Of a stretch of 64,000 nucleotides of DNA, positions 29,842 to 41,515 are shown one piece after another (within the stretch, counting starts at the first letter, position 1; the number at the start of each line of letters is the position of its first letter). Under the pieces are notes generated by a model that saw nothing but the letters and a program-made list of their open reading frames with translations, had not been told where the DNA came from and searched no databases. The position numbers were made by a program, and so were the translations under genes. The DNA is from Pseudomonas fluorescens (GTDB lineage Bacteria > Pseudomonadota > Gammaproteobacteria > Pseudomonadales > Pseudomonadaceae): contig NZ_CABVHY010000002.1 of the NCBI RefSeq assembly GCF_902497875.1, forward strand, positions 62,001-126,000, in the 5' to 3' direction.

Positions 29842-31056
29842 TCAGTGCGCTGCCCACTCGATTTTCGAGATGTCGACGCCGTCTTTGTACATGTCCCACA
29901 GCGGCGACAGAGTGCGCAGCTTGGTAACAGCCTCGCAGACTTTCTGCGCGGCGTAGTCGATTTCTTCTTCGGTGGTGAAGCGGCCGAAAGTGAAGCGGAT
30001 CGAGCTGTGTGCCAGTTCGTCGTTGCGGCCCAGGGCGCGCAGCACGTACGAAGGCTCAAGCGATGCCGAAGTACAGGCCGAACCGGAGGAAACCGCCAGA
30101 TCCTTGAGCGCCATGATCAGCGACTCGCCTTCAACGTAGTTGAAGCTCAGGTTCAGGTTGTGCGGTACACGGGAAGTCATGCTGCCGTTGATGTACAGCT
30201 CTTCCAGGCCTTCGACCTGCTTGAAGAAACGGTCGCTCAGGGCTTTGATCCGCACGTTCTCGGCAGCCATGTCTTCCTTGGCTACACGGAAGGCTTCGCC
30301 CATGCCGACGATCTGGTGAGTCGCCAGGGTGCCGGAGCGCATGCCACGTTCGTGACCGCCACCGTGCATGGCCGCTTCAATGCGAACACGCGGCTTGCGG
30401 CTCACGTACAGCGCGCCGATGCCTTTAGGGCCGTAGGTCTTGTGGGCCGAGAAGGACATCAGGTCGACTTTCAGCTTCTGCAGGTCGATGTCGACCTTGC
30501 CAGTGGACTGCGCGGCGTCAACGTGGAACATGATCCCTTTGGAACGGGTCAGTTCGCCGATCGCTGCGATGTCGTTGATGGTGCCGATTTCGTTGTTCAC
30601 GTGCATGACCGAAACCAGGATGGTGTCGTCGCGCAGGGCGGCTTCAATCATCTCAGGCGTGACCAGACCATCAGTGCGAGGCTCGATGTAGGTCACTTCG
30701 AAGCCTTCACGCTCCAGTTGGCGCATGGTGTCGAGGACAGCCTTGTGCTCAATCTTGGTGGTGATCAGGTGCTTGCCTTTGGTGGCATAGAAATGCGCGA
30801 CACCCTTGATTGCCAGGTTGTCGGACTCGGTGGCACCGGAGGTCCAGACGATTTCACGCGGGTCGGCGTTAACCAGATCAGCGACCTGGCGACGCGCATT
30901 TTCCACGGACTCTTCAGCTTTCCAGCCGAACACGTGGGAACGGGACGCCGGGTTACCGAAGTTTCCGTCGACCAGCAGGCATTCACTCATCTTTTGCGCG
31001 ACACGCGGATCAACCGGGGTGGTCGCAGAGTAATCAAGGTAAATCGGCAATTTCAT
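29842..31056 (-). CDS. iscS: Cysteine desulfurase IscS
   Basis: 404 residues, PLP-dependent. PLP lysine K206 ([10 protein letters not shown]) and the catalytic persulfide loop [10 protein letters not shown] (Cys near 328) are present. It provides sulfur for Fe-S clusters and for tRNA thiolation. Start [16 protein letters not shown]. It is the second gene of the iscR-led operon. Confidence 0.97.
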   Translation of the reverse strand: MKLPIYLDYSATTPVDPRVAQKMSECLLVDGNFGNPASRSHVFGWKAEESVENARRQVADLVNADPREIVWTSGATESDNLAIKGVAHFYATKGKHLITTKIEHKAVLDTMRQLEREGFEVTYIEPRTDGLVTPEMIEAALRDDTILVSVMHVNNEIGTINDIAAIGELTRSKGIMFHVDAAQSTGKVDIDLQKLKVDLMSFSAHKTYGPKGIGALYVSRKPRVRIEAAMHGGGHERGMRSGTLATHQIVGMGEAFRVAKEDMAAENVRIKALSDRFFKQVEGLEELYINGSMTSRVPHNLNLSFNYVEGESLIMALKDLAVSSGSACTSASLEPSYVLRALGRNDELAHSSIRFTFGRFTTEEEIDYAAQKVCEAVTKLRTLSPLWDMYKDGVDISKIEWAAH

Positions 31057-31107
31057 GGACTATCTCCTAAATCAGGCTGGCTGGCGTGCCGTTAGCTCTA
31101 TTGGCTG

Positions 31108-31599
31108 TCATTCGACGGCAGACGCTTCAATCTTGTCCGGACGCGACACCTTGCTGTTGCAACGGCGCTGGTCCTGACGCTGGGCTACTTCTTGCACCTC
31201 ACGGCGAGTCACAAGATCAGCCAAGCTGATACCGCTCAGAAATTCATGGATCTGCAGGCTGAGATCGCACCACAAATGGTGGGTCAGACACGTGTCGCCG
31301 GCATGGCAATCGCCAAGGCCCTGGCAACGGGTCGCATCGACCGACTCGTTCACTGCATCGATCACCTGGGCGACCTGGATCCCCTGCATGTCCCGAGATA
31401 GCTGATAGCCACCACCGGGACCACGAACGCTGGAAACCAGATTGCTGCGGCGCAATTTGGCGAAGAGTTGTTCGAGGTAGGACAGGGAAATGCCTTGGCG
31501 CTCAGAGATATCGGCCAGGGACACCGGCCCGTTTTGCGCGTGCAACGCCAGGTCGAGCATGGCGGTTACGGCGTATCGGCCTTTTGTAGTCAGTCTCAT
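31108..31599 (-). CDS. iscR: Fe-S cluster-sensing regulator IscR
   Basis: 163 residues of the Rrf2 family. Start [19 protein letters not shown] at about 28-56, cluster ligands C92, C98 and C104 with H107. The [2Fe-2S] form represses the isc promoter. The frame is open upstream, but the IscR box and promoter lie there. It is the first gene of the isc operon. Confidence 0.96.
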   Translation of the reverse strand: MRLTTKGRYAVTAMLDLALHAQNGPVSLADISERQGISLSYLEQLFAKLRRSNLVSSVRGPGGGYQLSRDMQGIQVAQVIDAVNESVDATRCQGLGDCHAGDTCLTHHLWCDLSLQIHEFLSGISLADLVTRREVQEVAQRQDQRRCNSKVSRPDKIEASAVE

Positions 31600-31632
31600 G
31601 GACAGGTACCACGGAGTTTCGGAATGGGGGCG

Positions 31633-31661
31633 AGTATGCAATTCCCGAGTATTTAAGTCAA
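31633..31661 (-). promoter_or_regulatory. Promoter of the isc operon
   Basis: Minus strand: TTGACT (31661-31656), 17-bp spacer, CATACT (31638-31633), about 34 bp before the iscR start. Confidence 0.6.
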
Positions 31662-31665
31662 CTAT
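31641..31665 (-). promoter_or_regulatory. Type 1 IscR-binding site
   Basis: The minus strand reads ATAGTTGACTTAAATACTCG then GGAAT. Compared with the E. coli type 1 consensus ATASYYGACTRWWWYAGTCR..., 22 of 25 positions agree. The site covers the -35 box, so bound IscR would block RNA polymerase, giving autorepression. Confidence 0.75.
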
Positions 31666-31776
31666 AAGACCTAGTGTTTTACTCGGGTTTAGCTGCAAAT
31701 TAGCGCGCGAATGATATCAGGGTCTGGGGCTTAATGGCACACCACTCAACGCGGTACCCATTTGCAAACCCCATCC

Positions 31777-31861
31777 GTAGGAGCTGCCGCAGGCTGCGAT
31801 CTTTTCGGGATCGCAGCCGCCCTTTGAAGATCAAAAGATCGCAGCCTTCGGCAGCTCCTAC
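31777..31861. repeat. REP doublet, GTAGGAGC family, copy 5
   Basis: GTAGGAGCTGCCGCAGG and an inverted copy. The right-end CTAC contains the TAG stop of cysE. Confidence 0.85.
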
Positions 31862-32625
31862 AGATCCTTGCCTTTTACACAGGCGAAGTCTTCTTCGCGG
31901 AGTTCCGGCAGGTCCTTGGCACAGTAATTACTGCCCAGATCCTTCAACGCCCCGCACATCCCCTCCAGCCGACCATCGACCGCCTGCAGGTGATCGAGCA
32001 ACTGGCCAATGGCCCGTGCGACCGGGTCAGGCATGTCTTCACCGACACCGTAGGCATCAAAGCCAATCTTCTCTGCCATGGCCTTGCGCTTGGCATCTTG
32101 CTCGTCATCAGACTTGACGATAATCCGCCCCGGAATCCCGACTACGGTCGCACCCGCCGGCACGGCCTTGGTCACGACCGCATTGGAACCGACCTTGGCC
32201 CCGGCCCCGACCGTGAACGGCCCCAACACCTTGGCGCCCGCCCCTACCACCACGCCGTCTTCCAGCGTCGGGTGGCGTTTGCCTGCGTTCCAGCTGGTGC
32301 CGCCCAGGGTCACGCCCTGATAAAGGGTGACGTCATCGCCGATCTCGGCGGTTTCACCGATCACGATGCCCATACCATGGTCAATAAAGAAGCGGCGACC
32401 GACCTTGGCCCCCGGATGGATCTCGATCCCGGTCAGCCAGCGGCCGAAGTTCGACACCACTCGCGCCAGCCACTTCCAGCCCATGCCCCACAGGGCCGAC
32501 GACAGGCGATGGATCCAGATGGCGTGCATACCCGGGTAGCACGTCAGAACTTCAAAAGCGTTACGCGCCGCCGGGTCACGATGGAAAACACTCTGGATAT
32601 CTTCACGCAAACGCTCGAACATCAT
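31858..32625 (-). CDS. cysE: Serine O-acetyltransferase
   Basis: Makes O-acetylserine from serine and acetyl-CoA, the precursor of cysteine. 255 residues: a helical N terminus, then left-handed beta-helix hexapeptide repeats ([57 protein letters not shown]). Two adjacent ATGs overlap the trmJ stop (TAATGATG), so it is coupled to trmJ. Cysteine feeds IscS in the neighbouring cluster. The stop codon is in a REP element. Confidence 0.95.
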   Translation of the reverse strand: MMFERLREDIQSVFHRDPAARNAFEVLTCYPGMHAIWIHRLSSALWGMGWKWLARVVSNFGRWLTGIEIHPGAKVGRRFFIDHGMGIVIGETAEIGDDVTLYQGVTLGGTSWNAGKRHPTLEDGVVVGAGAKVLGPFTVGAGAKVGSNAVVTKAVPAGATVVGIPGRIIVKSDDEQDAKRKAMAEKIGFDAYGVGEDMPDPVARAIGQLLDHLQAVDGRLEGMCGALKDLGSNYCAKDLPELREEDFACVKGKDL

Positions 32626-33395
32626 TAATCCTTCCGCTTTAGAAGCTCGCCACGGGCCGCTTTCTGGGTTTCCGTGAGGATGCCACGCAATATATTCATT
32701 TCCGCCCGACTGACCGAGCTGCGTCCGTACAACCGACGCAGGCGCGCCATCAAGTGCCGTGGTTTTTCCGGATCGAGGAACTCGATGGCCACCAGGGTCT
32801 GCTCCAGGTGCTCATAGAATCGCTCCAATTCATCCATGGTCGCCAGCTCCCCGCTCTTGGTCGACGCCACTTCATCCTTCTCGACCTTGCTCGGCTGACC
32901 TTCGGCCGCCAGCCAGGACATGCGCACTTCATAGCTCAACACCTGCACCGCCGCCCCGAGGTTCAGCGAACTGAATTCAGGATCTGATGGGATGTGCACG
33001 TGATAATGACATCGCTGCAGCTCGTCATTGGTCAGGCCGGAATCTTCACGACCAAACACCAGGGCAATCTCGGCACCTTGCGCGGCCTCATCCACCACCT
33101 TTACCCCGCACTCGCGCGGATCGAGCAGTGGCCAGGGGATGCGACGGTCACGAGCACTGGTGCCCAACACCAGATTGCAGCCGACCAGGGCATCTTCCAG
33201 AGTGGCGACGACCTGGGCGTTTGCCAGTATATCGCCAGCACCGGAAGCCCGGGCATCAGCCTCGTGGTGCGGGAAAAACCGCGGTTCGACCAGCACCAGC
33301 CGCGACAGCCCCATGTTCTTCATGGCACGCGCAGCCCCGCCGATGTTCCCGGGATGACTGGTATTGACCAGGACGACACGAATGTTTTGCAGCAC
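32625..33395 (-). CDS. trmJ: tRNA (Cm32/Um32) methyltransferase TrmJ
   Basis: SPOUT-class enzyme that 2'-O-methylates tRNA position 32. 256 residues from the GTG at 33395 ([16 protein letters not shown]), the family start; the longer frame has no similarity there. Motifs [29 protein letters not shown] and the SPOUT knot region [16 protein letters not shown] are visible. It is divergent from suhB. Confidence 0.92.
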   Translation of the reverse strand: MLQNIRVVLVNTSHPGNIGGAARAMKNMGLSRLVLVEPRFFPHHEADARASGAGDILANAQVVATLEDALVGCNLVLGTSARDRRIPWPLLDPRECGVKVVDEAAQGAEIALVFGREDSGLTNDELQRCHYHVHIPSDPEFSSLNLGAAVQVLSYEVRMSWLAAEGQPSKVEKDEVASTKSGELATMDELERFYEHLEQTLVAIEFLDPEKPRHLMARLRRLYGRSSVSRAEMNILRGILTETQKAARGELLKRKD

Positions 33396-33495
33396 GGGAG
33401 GCGCTCTCGGACACGGGAAAGGGGAGCAAATCTTACAGACCATCCCGAAGTTAAGCTATGAAAGCGAACGTCGACCTTCATCTGTAGAAAGTTTC

Positions 33496-33504
33496 TGCTA
33501 GAAT
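33496..33504 (+). promoter_or_regulatory. Extended -10 promoter of suhB
   Basis: TGCTAGAAT is a TGn-extended -10 box, 36 bp before the ATG. No good -35 is visible at 16-18 bp. Confidence 0.45.
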
Positions 33505-33540
33505 GCTCGGCTTTCTTTAACAACCTTAGGTGACACATCC

Positions 33541-34356
33541 ATGCAGCCCATGCTGAATATCGCGCTGCGCGCCGCCCGCAGCGCCAGTGAATTGATTTTC
33601 CGCTCCATCGAGCGCCTGGATACCATCAAGGTCGACGAAAAAGACGCCAAGGACTACGTGTCCGAAGTTGATCGCGCTGCCGAACAGAAAATCATCGACG
33701 CGTTGCGCAAGGCTTACCCGACTCACGGCATCCTCGGCGAAGAAACCGGCATGCACGCCGGTAGCGGCGACGGCGTGGACTACCTGTGGATCATCGACCC
33801 ACTGGACGGCACCACCAACTTCCTGCGCGGCGTTCCGCACTTCGCGGTCAGCATCGCCTGCAAATACCGCGGTCGCCTGGAACACGCAGTGGTTCTGGAC
33901 CCGGTTCGCCAGGAAGAATTCACCGCCAGCCGTGGTCGCGGCGCTCAGCTCAATGGTCGTCGCCTGCGTGTCAGCGGTCGCACCAGCCTTGAAGGCGCAC
34001 TGCTGGGTACTGGCTTCCCGTTCCGAGACGACCAGATGGACAACCTGGAAAACTACCTGGGCATGTTCCGCAGCCTGGTTGGCCAGACCGCCGGCATCCG
34101 CCGCGCCGGTGCTGCCAGCCTCGACCTGGCCTACGTGGCCGCCGGTCGCTACGACGCCTTCTGGGAATCGGGTCTGTCCGAGTGGGACATGGCTGCAGGC
34201 GCCCTGCTGATCCAGGAAGCAGGCGGCCTGGTGAGCGACTTCACCGGCGGCCACGACTTCCTTGAAAAAGGCCACGTCGTTGCCGGCAACACCAAATGCT
34301 TCAAAGCAGTCCTGACGGCCATCCAGCCGCACCTGCCGGCCTCGCTGAAACGCTAA
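33541..34356 (+). CDS. suhB: Inositol-1-monophosphatase family protein SuhB
   Basis: 271 residues. Metal-binding motifs of the family: E67 (GEETG), DPLDGTTNF (D86, D89) and WDMAAGALLI near residue 214. SuhB proteins also bind RNA polymerase/NusA and aid rRNA antitermination in E. coli, and affect virulence regulation in P. aeruginosa. It is transcribed alone, with a strong terminator. Confidence 0.95.
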   Translation: MQPMLNIALRAARSASELIFRSIERLDTIKVDEKDAKDYVSEVDRAAEQKIIDALRKAYPTHGILGEETGMHAGSGDGVDYLWIIDPLDGTTNFLRGVPHFAVSIACKYRGRLEHAVVLDPVRQEEFTASRGRGAQLNGRRLRVSGRTSLEGALLGTGFPFRDDQMDNLENYLGMFRSLVGQTAGIRRAGAASLDLAYVAAGRYDAFWESGLSEWDMAAGALLIQEAGGLVSDFTGGHDFLEKGHVVAGNTKCFKAVLTAIQPHLPASLKR

Positions 34357-34368
34357 GCGAACAGCCCC

Positions 34369-34399
34369 AAAAAAAGCACCCTTCGGGGTGCTTTTTTTT
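34369..34399 (+). terminator. Rho-independent terminator of suhB
   Basis: A 13-bp stem AAAAAAAGCACCC and complement, TTCG tetraloop, eight-T run. Confidence 0.92.
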
Positions 34400-34447
34400 A
34401 GCCCGGGATTCGAGCCTGACCCCATCCCGAAACCACCACACACCAAC

Positions 34448-34551
34448 TGTGGGAGCGAGCCTGCTCCGGGCGGCGATCCTACGATGAGGGCCTTACATTC
34501 AATATCGATGCTGCCTGACAGTCCGCTATCGCGAGCAAGCTCGCTCCCACA
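34448..34551. repeat. REP doublet, GCGAGC/TGTGGGAGC family, copy 4
   Basis: The left half (TGTGGGAGCGAGCCTGCTC) is interrupted by unrelated bases; the right half CGCGAGCAAGCTCGCTCCCA is intact. Confidence 0.75.
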
Positions 34552-34560
34552 AGATCAAGA

Positions 34561-34591
34561 TCAAAAGATCGCAGCCTGCGGCAGCTCCTAC
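34561..34591. repeat. Single REP, GTAGGAGC family
   Basis: One inverted copy (AAAAGATCGCAGCCTG...CTCCTAC) right next to REP family 2, a mixed cluster of both families. Confidence 0.75.
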
Positions 34592-34624
34592 GGGGATGGG
34601 TGGTACATCACAAATCTCAGGCAC

Positions 34625-34648
34625 AAAAAAGCACCCAATCGGGTGCTT
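34625..34648 (-). terminator. Terminator of the glycine-zipper gene
   Basis: Minus strand: AAGCACCC, a 4-base loop, GGGTGCTT and a TTTTTT run, 25 bp after the stop. Confidence 0.85.
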
Positions 34649-34673
34649 CTTGTTGAGTCTGAAAATCAGCTCA

Positions 34674-35222
34674 TCATTGAGCAGGTTCGTTCTGCCCCAA
34701 AACCAGCTGGCCTTCTTTGTTGACCGGAATCTGGTTGCCTGGATCACGATCCATGCGCACTTTGCCTTCCTTGCCATCCAGCGAATACTTCACGTCATAC
34801 CCGACGATCTTGTCGCTGATGTCATTGACCGTGTTACAGCGAGTCTGAGTCGTGGTGTAGGTATCACGATTCTGCATGCCTTCCTGGACCTTGTTGCCGG
34901 CATAACCGCCGCCAACCGCGCCTGCAACGGTGGCAATTTTCTTGCCGGTGCCGCCGCCGACCTGATTACCCAGCAGACCGCCAGCCAACGCACCGACCAC
35001 CGTACCGGCGATCTGGTGTTGATCTTTCACCGGCGCCTGCCGGGTCACCGTGACGTCCTTGCAGACCTCACGCGGGGTTTTGATCTGGGTCTTGACCGGT
35101 TCAACTGCCAGCACTTGCGCATACTCAGGGCCGCTCTTGACCAGGTTATAGGTGGCAACAGCGCCCCCTGCAGTCACACCGACAGCACCCAGTACAGCAC
35201 CAACGAGCATCGACTTGTTCAT
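34674..35222 (-). CDS. Glycine-zipper 2TM-domain envelope protein
   Basis: 182 residues. AGGAGG is placed 6 bp before the second of two adjacent ATGs (MNKSMLVGAVLG). An N-terminal hydrophobic segment acts as signal or anchor (residues 4-22). A Gly-rich double helix follows (about residues 75-118: GTVVGALAGGLLGNQVGGGT, AGAVGGGYAGNKV), then a beta-rich tail. Similar to Pcp/SlyB-type outer-membrane-associated proteins. Exact role unknown; flanked on both sides by terminators, so it is a single-gene unit. Confidence 0.8.
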   Translation of the reverse strand: MNKSMLVGAVLGAVGVTAGGAVATYNLVKSGPEYAQVLAVEPVKTQIKTPREVCKDVTVTRQAPVKDQHQIAGTVVGALAGGLLGNQVGGGTGKKIATVAGAVGGGYAGNKVQEGMQNRDTYTTTQTRCNTVNDISDKIVGYDVKYSLDGKEGKVRMDRDPGNQIPVNKEGQLVLGQNEPAQ

Positions 35223-35282
35223 CATGAACCTCCTGACCATCACATGCGGGACAAGCCCGCGCTTCTCCCAGCCTTGGAGCAC

Positions 35283-35317
35283 AAAAAAAGGCGCGAGTTC
35301 AATACTCGCGCCTTTTT
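35283..35317 (-). terminator. Terminator of the queA-tgt-yajC-secDF operon
   Basis: A perfect 14-bp stem AAAAAGGCGCGAGT and complement, 5-base loop, T-run on the minus strand, 28 bp after secF. Confidence 0.9.
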
Positions 35318-35344
35318 GGGTGATGCCAGAAGCGACGTTTGCCG

Positions 35345-36259
35345 TTATGGGCGGTCGTCCACTTCCTTTTCAGAGGTAGCTGGAGGAATCAGATCCTCAG
35401 TGCTCAGGTTCAGCCAGATCAGCACTACGTTGGCGATGTAGATCGACGAGTAGGTACCCGCCATCACACCAACGAACAGCGCGATGGAGAAGCCGAACAG
35501 GTTGTCACCACCGAAGAACAACAGTGCCGCGATCGCCAGCAAAGTGGAGATCGAAGTCGCCATGGTCCGCAGCAGGGTTTGCGTGGTCGAGATGTTGATA
35601 TTGTCGATCAGGCTCGCCTTGCGCAGCACCCGGAAGTTCTCACGAACCCGGTCGAATACCACGATGGTGTCGTTCAGCGAGTAACCGATGATCGCCAATA
35701 CCGCCGCCAGCACCGTCAGGTCGAAGGTGATCTGGAAGAACGAGAGGATACCCAGGGTCACCACCACGTCGTGGATCAGCGAGACGATGGCACCGACCGC
35801 GAACTTCCACTGAAAGCGGAAAGCCAGGTAGATCATGATGCCGCCCAGCGCCATCAGCATGCCGAGGCCGCCCTGGTCGCGCAGCTCTTCACCCACCTGC
35901 GGGCCGACGAACTCGACGCGCTTGACCACTGCCGGGTTGTCGCCGCCGACTTTCTGCAGCGCTTCAGCGACCTGATGACCCAGTTGCGGGTCCTCACCAG
36001 GCATCCGCACGAGCAGATCGGTCGTCGCACCAAAGCTCTGCACGATGGCGTCGTTATAACCGGCCTCGGCCAGCTGGGCACGTACCTTGGAGACATCAGC
36101 CGGACGTTCGTAGGTCAGCTCGATGAGCGTACCGCCGGTGAAGTCCAGACCGTAGTTCAAGCCCTTTTGGAACCAGCTGAACAACGCCAGAACGGTGAGC
36201 AGCAATGTGACGCCGAACGCAATGTTGCGAACGCCCATGAAGTTGATTGTACGTAACAT
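35345..36259 (-). CDS. secF: Protein translocase subunit SecF
   Basis: 304 residues, six membrane segments, one periplasmic loop between TM1 and TM2. Signature YGLDFTGGTLIEL after TM1 and the motif GYSLNDTIVVFDRVREN in the C-terminal half. With SecD it uses the proton gradient to help export. It starts 9 bp after secD. Confidence 0.96.
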   Translation of the reverse strand: MLRTINFMGVRNIAFGVTLLLTVLALFSWFQKGLNYGLDFTGGTLIELTYERPADVSKVRAQLAEAGYNDAIVQSFGATTDLLVRMPGEDPQLGHQVAEALQKVGGDNPAVVKRVEFVGPQVGEELRDQGGLGMLMALGGIMIYLAFRFQWKFAVGAIVSLIHDVVVTLGILSFFQITFDLTVLAAVLAIIGYSLNDTIVVFDRVRENFRVLRKASLIDNINISTTQTLLRTMATSISTLLAIAALLFFGGDNLFGFSIALFVGVMAGTYSSIYIANVVLIWLNLSTEDLIPPATSEKEVDDRP

Positions 36260-36268
36260 GGCAGCCCC

Positions 36269-38137
36269 TTAAATCCACAACTTCTTGAAGTCACGACCGC
36301 CGAAGATCAGGTTGACCATCGCGCGGGTCACCATGATGGCCGTGAACATCGAGGTAAAGATCCCGAGGGACATGGTCACCGCAAAACCTTTGACCGGGCC
36401 GGTGCCCATGGCAAAGAGAATCCCGCCGACCAACAACGTGGTCAGGTTGGAATCGAGAATCGCGGTAAATGCCCGGCCGAAGCCTTCGTTGATTGCCCGC
36501 TGCACGGACATGCCGGCAGCGATCTCTTCACGGATTCGCGAGAAGATCAGTACGTTGGCGTCGACCGCCATACCCATGGTCAATACGATACCGGCGATAC
36601 CTGGCAGGGTCAGCGTCGCACCCAGCAAGGACATCAAGGCCAGCAGCATCACCATGTTCACCGCCAGCGCAACCGTGGCAATGATGCCGAAGAAGCGGTA
36701 GATGGCGATGATGAACAGCGAAACGAACAGCATGCCCCACAGGGAAGCATCGATACCCTTGACGATGTTATCGGCACCCAGGCTCGGGCCGATGGTGCGT
36801 TCTTCAGCGAAGTACATCGGCGCCGCCAGACCACCGGCACGCAGCAGCAGGGCCAGCTCGGAAGCCTCGCCCTGACCGTTCAGGCCGGTGATGCGGAACT
36901 GGCTGCCCAGTGGCGACTGGATGGTCGCCAGGCTGATGATCTTCTTCTCTTCCTTGAAGGTCTGCACCGGCACGTCTTTCTCGACACCGTTGACCACCTG
37001 CTTGGTGTAGGTGGTGACCGGCCGTTGCTCGATGAAGATCACTGCCATGCTGCGACCGACGTTGCTGCGCGTCGAACGACTCATCAGCTCGCCGCCGTGG
37101 CCATCAAGCTTGATGTTCACCTGCGGACGACCCTGCTCATCGAAACCTGCCTGAGCGTCGGTCACCTGGTCACCGGTGATGATCAGGCCACGTTCGATCT
37201 GTGCCGGCGGACGACCGCCCTCACGGAACTCGAACGACTCGGAACTGGCTTTCGAAGCACCCGCATCGGCGGCCAGACGGAATTCAAGGTTGGCAGTCTT
37301 GCCGAGGATCCGCTTGGCTTCAGCGGTGTCCTGCACGCCCGGCAGCTCAACCACGATACGGTTGGCACCCTGACGCTGAACGATAGGTTCGGCAACACCC
37401 AGCTCGTTGACGCGGTTACGTACCGTGGTCAAGTTCTGCTTGATGGAGTATTCACGGATTTCCGCCAGCTTGGCCGGGGTCATCGCCAGACGCAGCACCG
37501 GTTGACCGTTGAGGTCGGCAGGTGTCACTTCGAAATCGTTGAAATTCTTGCGGATCAGTGCACGGGCCTGTTCGCGGGCAGCCTCATCAGTGAAGCCCAG
37601 CTGAATGGCACCCTCGAGTTGCGGCAGGCTGCGATAGCGCAGTTTCTCTTTGCGCAACAGGCTCTTGACGTCGCCTTCGTAGACTTTCAGGCGGGCATCG
37701 AGGGCTTTATCCATGTCCACTTCCAACAGGAAGTGCACACCACCGGACAAGTCCAGACCCAGCTTCATCGGGTGCGCGCCAAGGCTGCGCAGCCATTGTG
37801 GAGTGGTTTGTGCCAGGTTCAGCGCTACGACATAGTCATCACCCAGAGCCTTGCGCACCACGTCTTTGGCTGGAAGTTGATCTTCCTGCTTGATCAGACG
37901 CAACAAACCGCCCTTGCCTTTCTCCGCCAGGGTGGCAGCCTTGACGTTGATCCCGGCGTCGGTGAGCGCTTTGCTCGCCCGATCCAGATCAGCCTGAGTG
38001 ACCTGCAGCGCAGTACTTGCACCACTGATCTGAATGGCCGGATCGTCAGGGTATAAATTGGGAGCGGAATAAATAGAGCCGATCGCCAGCACCGCCAGGA
38101 TCAGTATGTATTTCCACAGAGGGTATTTGTTCAGCAT
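36269..38137 (-). CDS. secD: Protein translocase subunit SecD
   Basis: 622 residues: TM1 (LWKYILILAVLAIGSIYSAP), a large periplasmic region with the P1 base and head (LGLDLSGGVHFLLEVD), and five C-terminal membrane segments with GMAVDANVLIFSRIREE. The ATG at 38137 is preferred over the GTG one codon upstream. It forms the SecDF-YajC subcomplex with its neighbours. Confidence 0.96.
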   Translation of the reverse strand: MLNKYPLWKYILILAVLAIGSIYSAPNLYPDDPAIQISGASTALQVTQADLDRASKALTDAGINVKAATLAEKGKGGLLRLIKQEDQLPAKDVVRKALGDDYVVALNLAQTTPQWLRSLGAHPMKLGLDLSGGVHFLLEVDMDKALDARLKVYEGDVKSLLRKEKLRYRSLPQLEGAIQLGFTDEAAREQARALIRKNFNDFEVTPADLNGQPVLRLAMTPAKLAEIREYSIKQNLTTVRNRVNELGVAEPIVQRQGANRIVVELPGVQDTAEAKRILGKTANLEFRLAADAGASKASSESFEFREGGRPPAQIERGLIITGDQVTDAQAGFDEQGRPQVNIKLDGHGGELMSRSTRSNVGRSMAVIFIEQRPVTTYTKQVVNGVEKDVPVQTFKEEKKIISLATIQSPLGSQFRITGLNGQGEASELALLLRAGGLAAPMYFAEERTIGPSLGADNIVKGIDASLWGMLFVSLFIIAIYRFFGIIATVALAVNMVMLLALMSLLGATLTLPGIAGIVLTMGMAVDANVLIFSRIREEIAAGMSVQRAINEGFGRAFTAILDSNLTTLLVGGILFAMGTGPVKGFAVTMSLGIFTSMFTAIMVTRAMVNLIFGGRDFKKLWI

Positions 38138-38157
38138 CACGCCGCCCGCTTATGACG

Positions 38158-38178
38158 CGGGGCGCCTTGCGCGCCCCG
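38158..38178 (-). other. Hairpin between yajC and secD
   Basis: CGGGGCGC and its complement around a 5-base loop, without a T-run. Possibly modulates the level of secD relative to yajC. Confidence 0.35.
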
Positions 38179-38199
38179 TCGATTGGTAAAAGTTGGAAC

Positions 38200-38535
38200 T
38201 TAGATCGCTTTGAGCGTGCCTTTTGGCAGCGTGGCGGCGATAGCGCCCTTCTGGAACTTCAGCTCTACCTGGTCGGAAACTTCGAGCACTACGAAATCAT
38301 CGGCCACTTTGGTGATCTTGCCGGCGATACCGCCAGTGGTCACAACTTCGTCACCCTTTTGCAGGTTGCCCAGCAGCGCTTTCTGCTCTTTGGCGCGCTT
38401 GGCCTGTGGACGCCAGATCATCAGGTAGAAGATGACCAGGAAGCCGACCAGGAAAATCCACTCAAAACCACCGCCCATTGGGCCAGCAGCAGGTGCAGCA
38501 GCATCAGCCATGGCATTAGAGATAAAAAAGCTCAT
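38200..38535 (-). CDS. yajC: Preprotein translocase subunit YajC
   Basis: 111 residues: an Ala/Gly-rich N terminus, one membrane segment (FEWIFLVGFLVIFYLMIWRP) and a cytosolic DUF-type beta domain (GDEVVTTGGIAGKITKV). It binds SecDF. Position between tgt and secD is the standard order. Confidence 0.95.
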   Translation of the reverse strand: MSFFISNAMADAAAPAAGPMGGGFEWIFLVGFLVIFYLMIWRPQAKRAKEQKALLGNLQKGDEVVTTGGIAGKITKVADDFVVLEVSDQVELKFQKGAIAATLPKGTLKAI

Positions 38536-38577
38536 TTAGCACTCCAGTTGCAATATTGAATCTTAGGGTCAGAAAAC

Positions 38578-40763
<2,186 letters not shown>

Positions 40764-40829
40764 GATGGAGTTCGTCTAGCAGGGCCGGGAAGTTTAGCGG
40801 AAATAGTCAAAATTGACCATGAAACGTGA

Positions 40830-40858
40830 TTGACCAACGGTAATCTCATCTCTATACT
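40830..40858 (+). promoter_or_regulatory. Promoter of tRNA-Leu
   Basis: TTGACC (40830-40835), 17-bp spacer, TATACT (40853-40858), 14 bp before the tRNA 5' end. Confidence 0.75.
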
Positions 40859-40872
40859 TCGCCGCCATTGAG

Positions 40873-40957
40873 CCCTGATGGCGGAATTGGTAGACGCGGC
40901 GGATTCAAAATCCGTTTTCGAAAGGAGTGGGAGTTCGAGTCTCCCTCGGGGCACCAA
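40873..40957 (+). tRNA. tRNA-Leu (anticodon CAA)
   Basis: 85 nt including CCA. Acceptor GCCCTGA pairs with TCGGGGC. The anticodon stem GCGGA/TCCGT encloses loop TTCAAAA, giving anticodon CAA (reads UUG). It has a long variable arm as class II tRNAs do, and a T arm with GTTCGAG. It marks the left side of the accessory region. Confidence 0.95.
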
Positions 40958-40965
40958 AATTAAGA

Positions 40966-40992
40966 AAGGCCTTGCATTGCAAGGCCTTTTTT
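40966..40992 (+). terminator. Terminator of tRNA-Leu
   Basis: AAAGGCCTTGC, a 3-base loop, the perfect complement and a T7 run directly follow the tRNA. Confidence 0.88.
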
Positions 40993-41050
40993 TCGTCTGT
41001 AGAAAAGCTCCCTGCCCTGCGCGCAATCCAATGACACCACGCGCACCCCT

Positions 41051-41083
41051 GTAGGAGCTGCCGAAGGCTGCGATCTTTTGATC
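41051..41083. repeat. Single REP, GTAGGAGC family
   Basis: A lone left-hand copy, GTAGGAGCTGCCGAAGGC..CTTTTGATC, without its inverted partner. Confidence 0.75.
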
Positions 41084-41185
41084 TGGCTCTTTCTGTGCGC
41101 CGGCTCACCTCGGCTAACGGAAGATGAACAACAGACCTGTCACCTCTATCCGCCCTATCGGTAAGACCTCACAAGGATCCACCTT

Positions 41186-41515
41186 ATGGAATCGCCACTG
41201 GAAACCGTCGCCCTTTTCTGCCTCAAGCTGGCTTACGAGACGCAAGGTCAAAGTCCGATTTTGCGCGACGATCTGATAATGAGCGGTTATCAGAGGGAGG
41301 TATTTGGCTTGCTGGTGCGCAGAGGTGATGTCCAGGCTATCCAACTTAAAGTGGATGAATGCCTGGGTTTGGCGCTGAAAGCGGTAGGCGGCGCTAATAC
41401 ACCGCTAGGTCGCGAGCTGCATAGGCTGTCAGCAGATTTCGGCAGTGCTCAGACCATGGAGCAGCTTCATACCCCGCTCATCGCGCTCAAGGACTACTTG
41501 AAAGACATTCAGTGA
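41186..41515 (+). CDS. Hypothetical protein
   Basis: A 109-residue predicted soluble protein (MESPLETVALFCLKLAYETQ...) with an AAGGA site 9 bp upstream. Mostly helical by eye, no known motif recognised. A short frame on the other strand overlaps its 5' end but has no ribosome site. Function unknown. Confidence 0.5.
   Translation: MESPLETVALFCLKLAYETQGQSPILRDDLIMSGYQREVFGLLVRRGDVQAIQLKVDECLGLALKAVGGANTPLGRELHRLSADFGSAQTMEQLHTPLIALKDYLKDIQ

Noticed and set aside
41114..41344. 76-codon minus-strand frame overlapping the hypothetical gene at 41186
   Set aside because: No ribosome site and no similarity; the plus-strand frame has both a site and better codon use.
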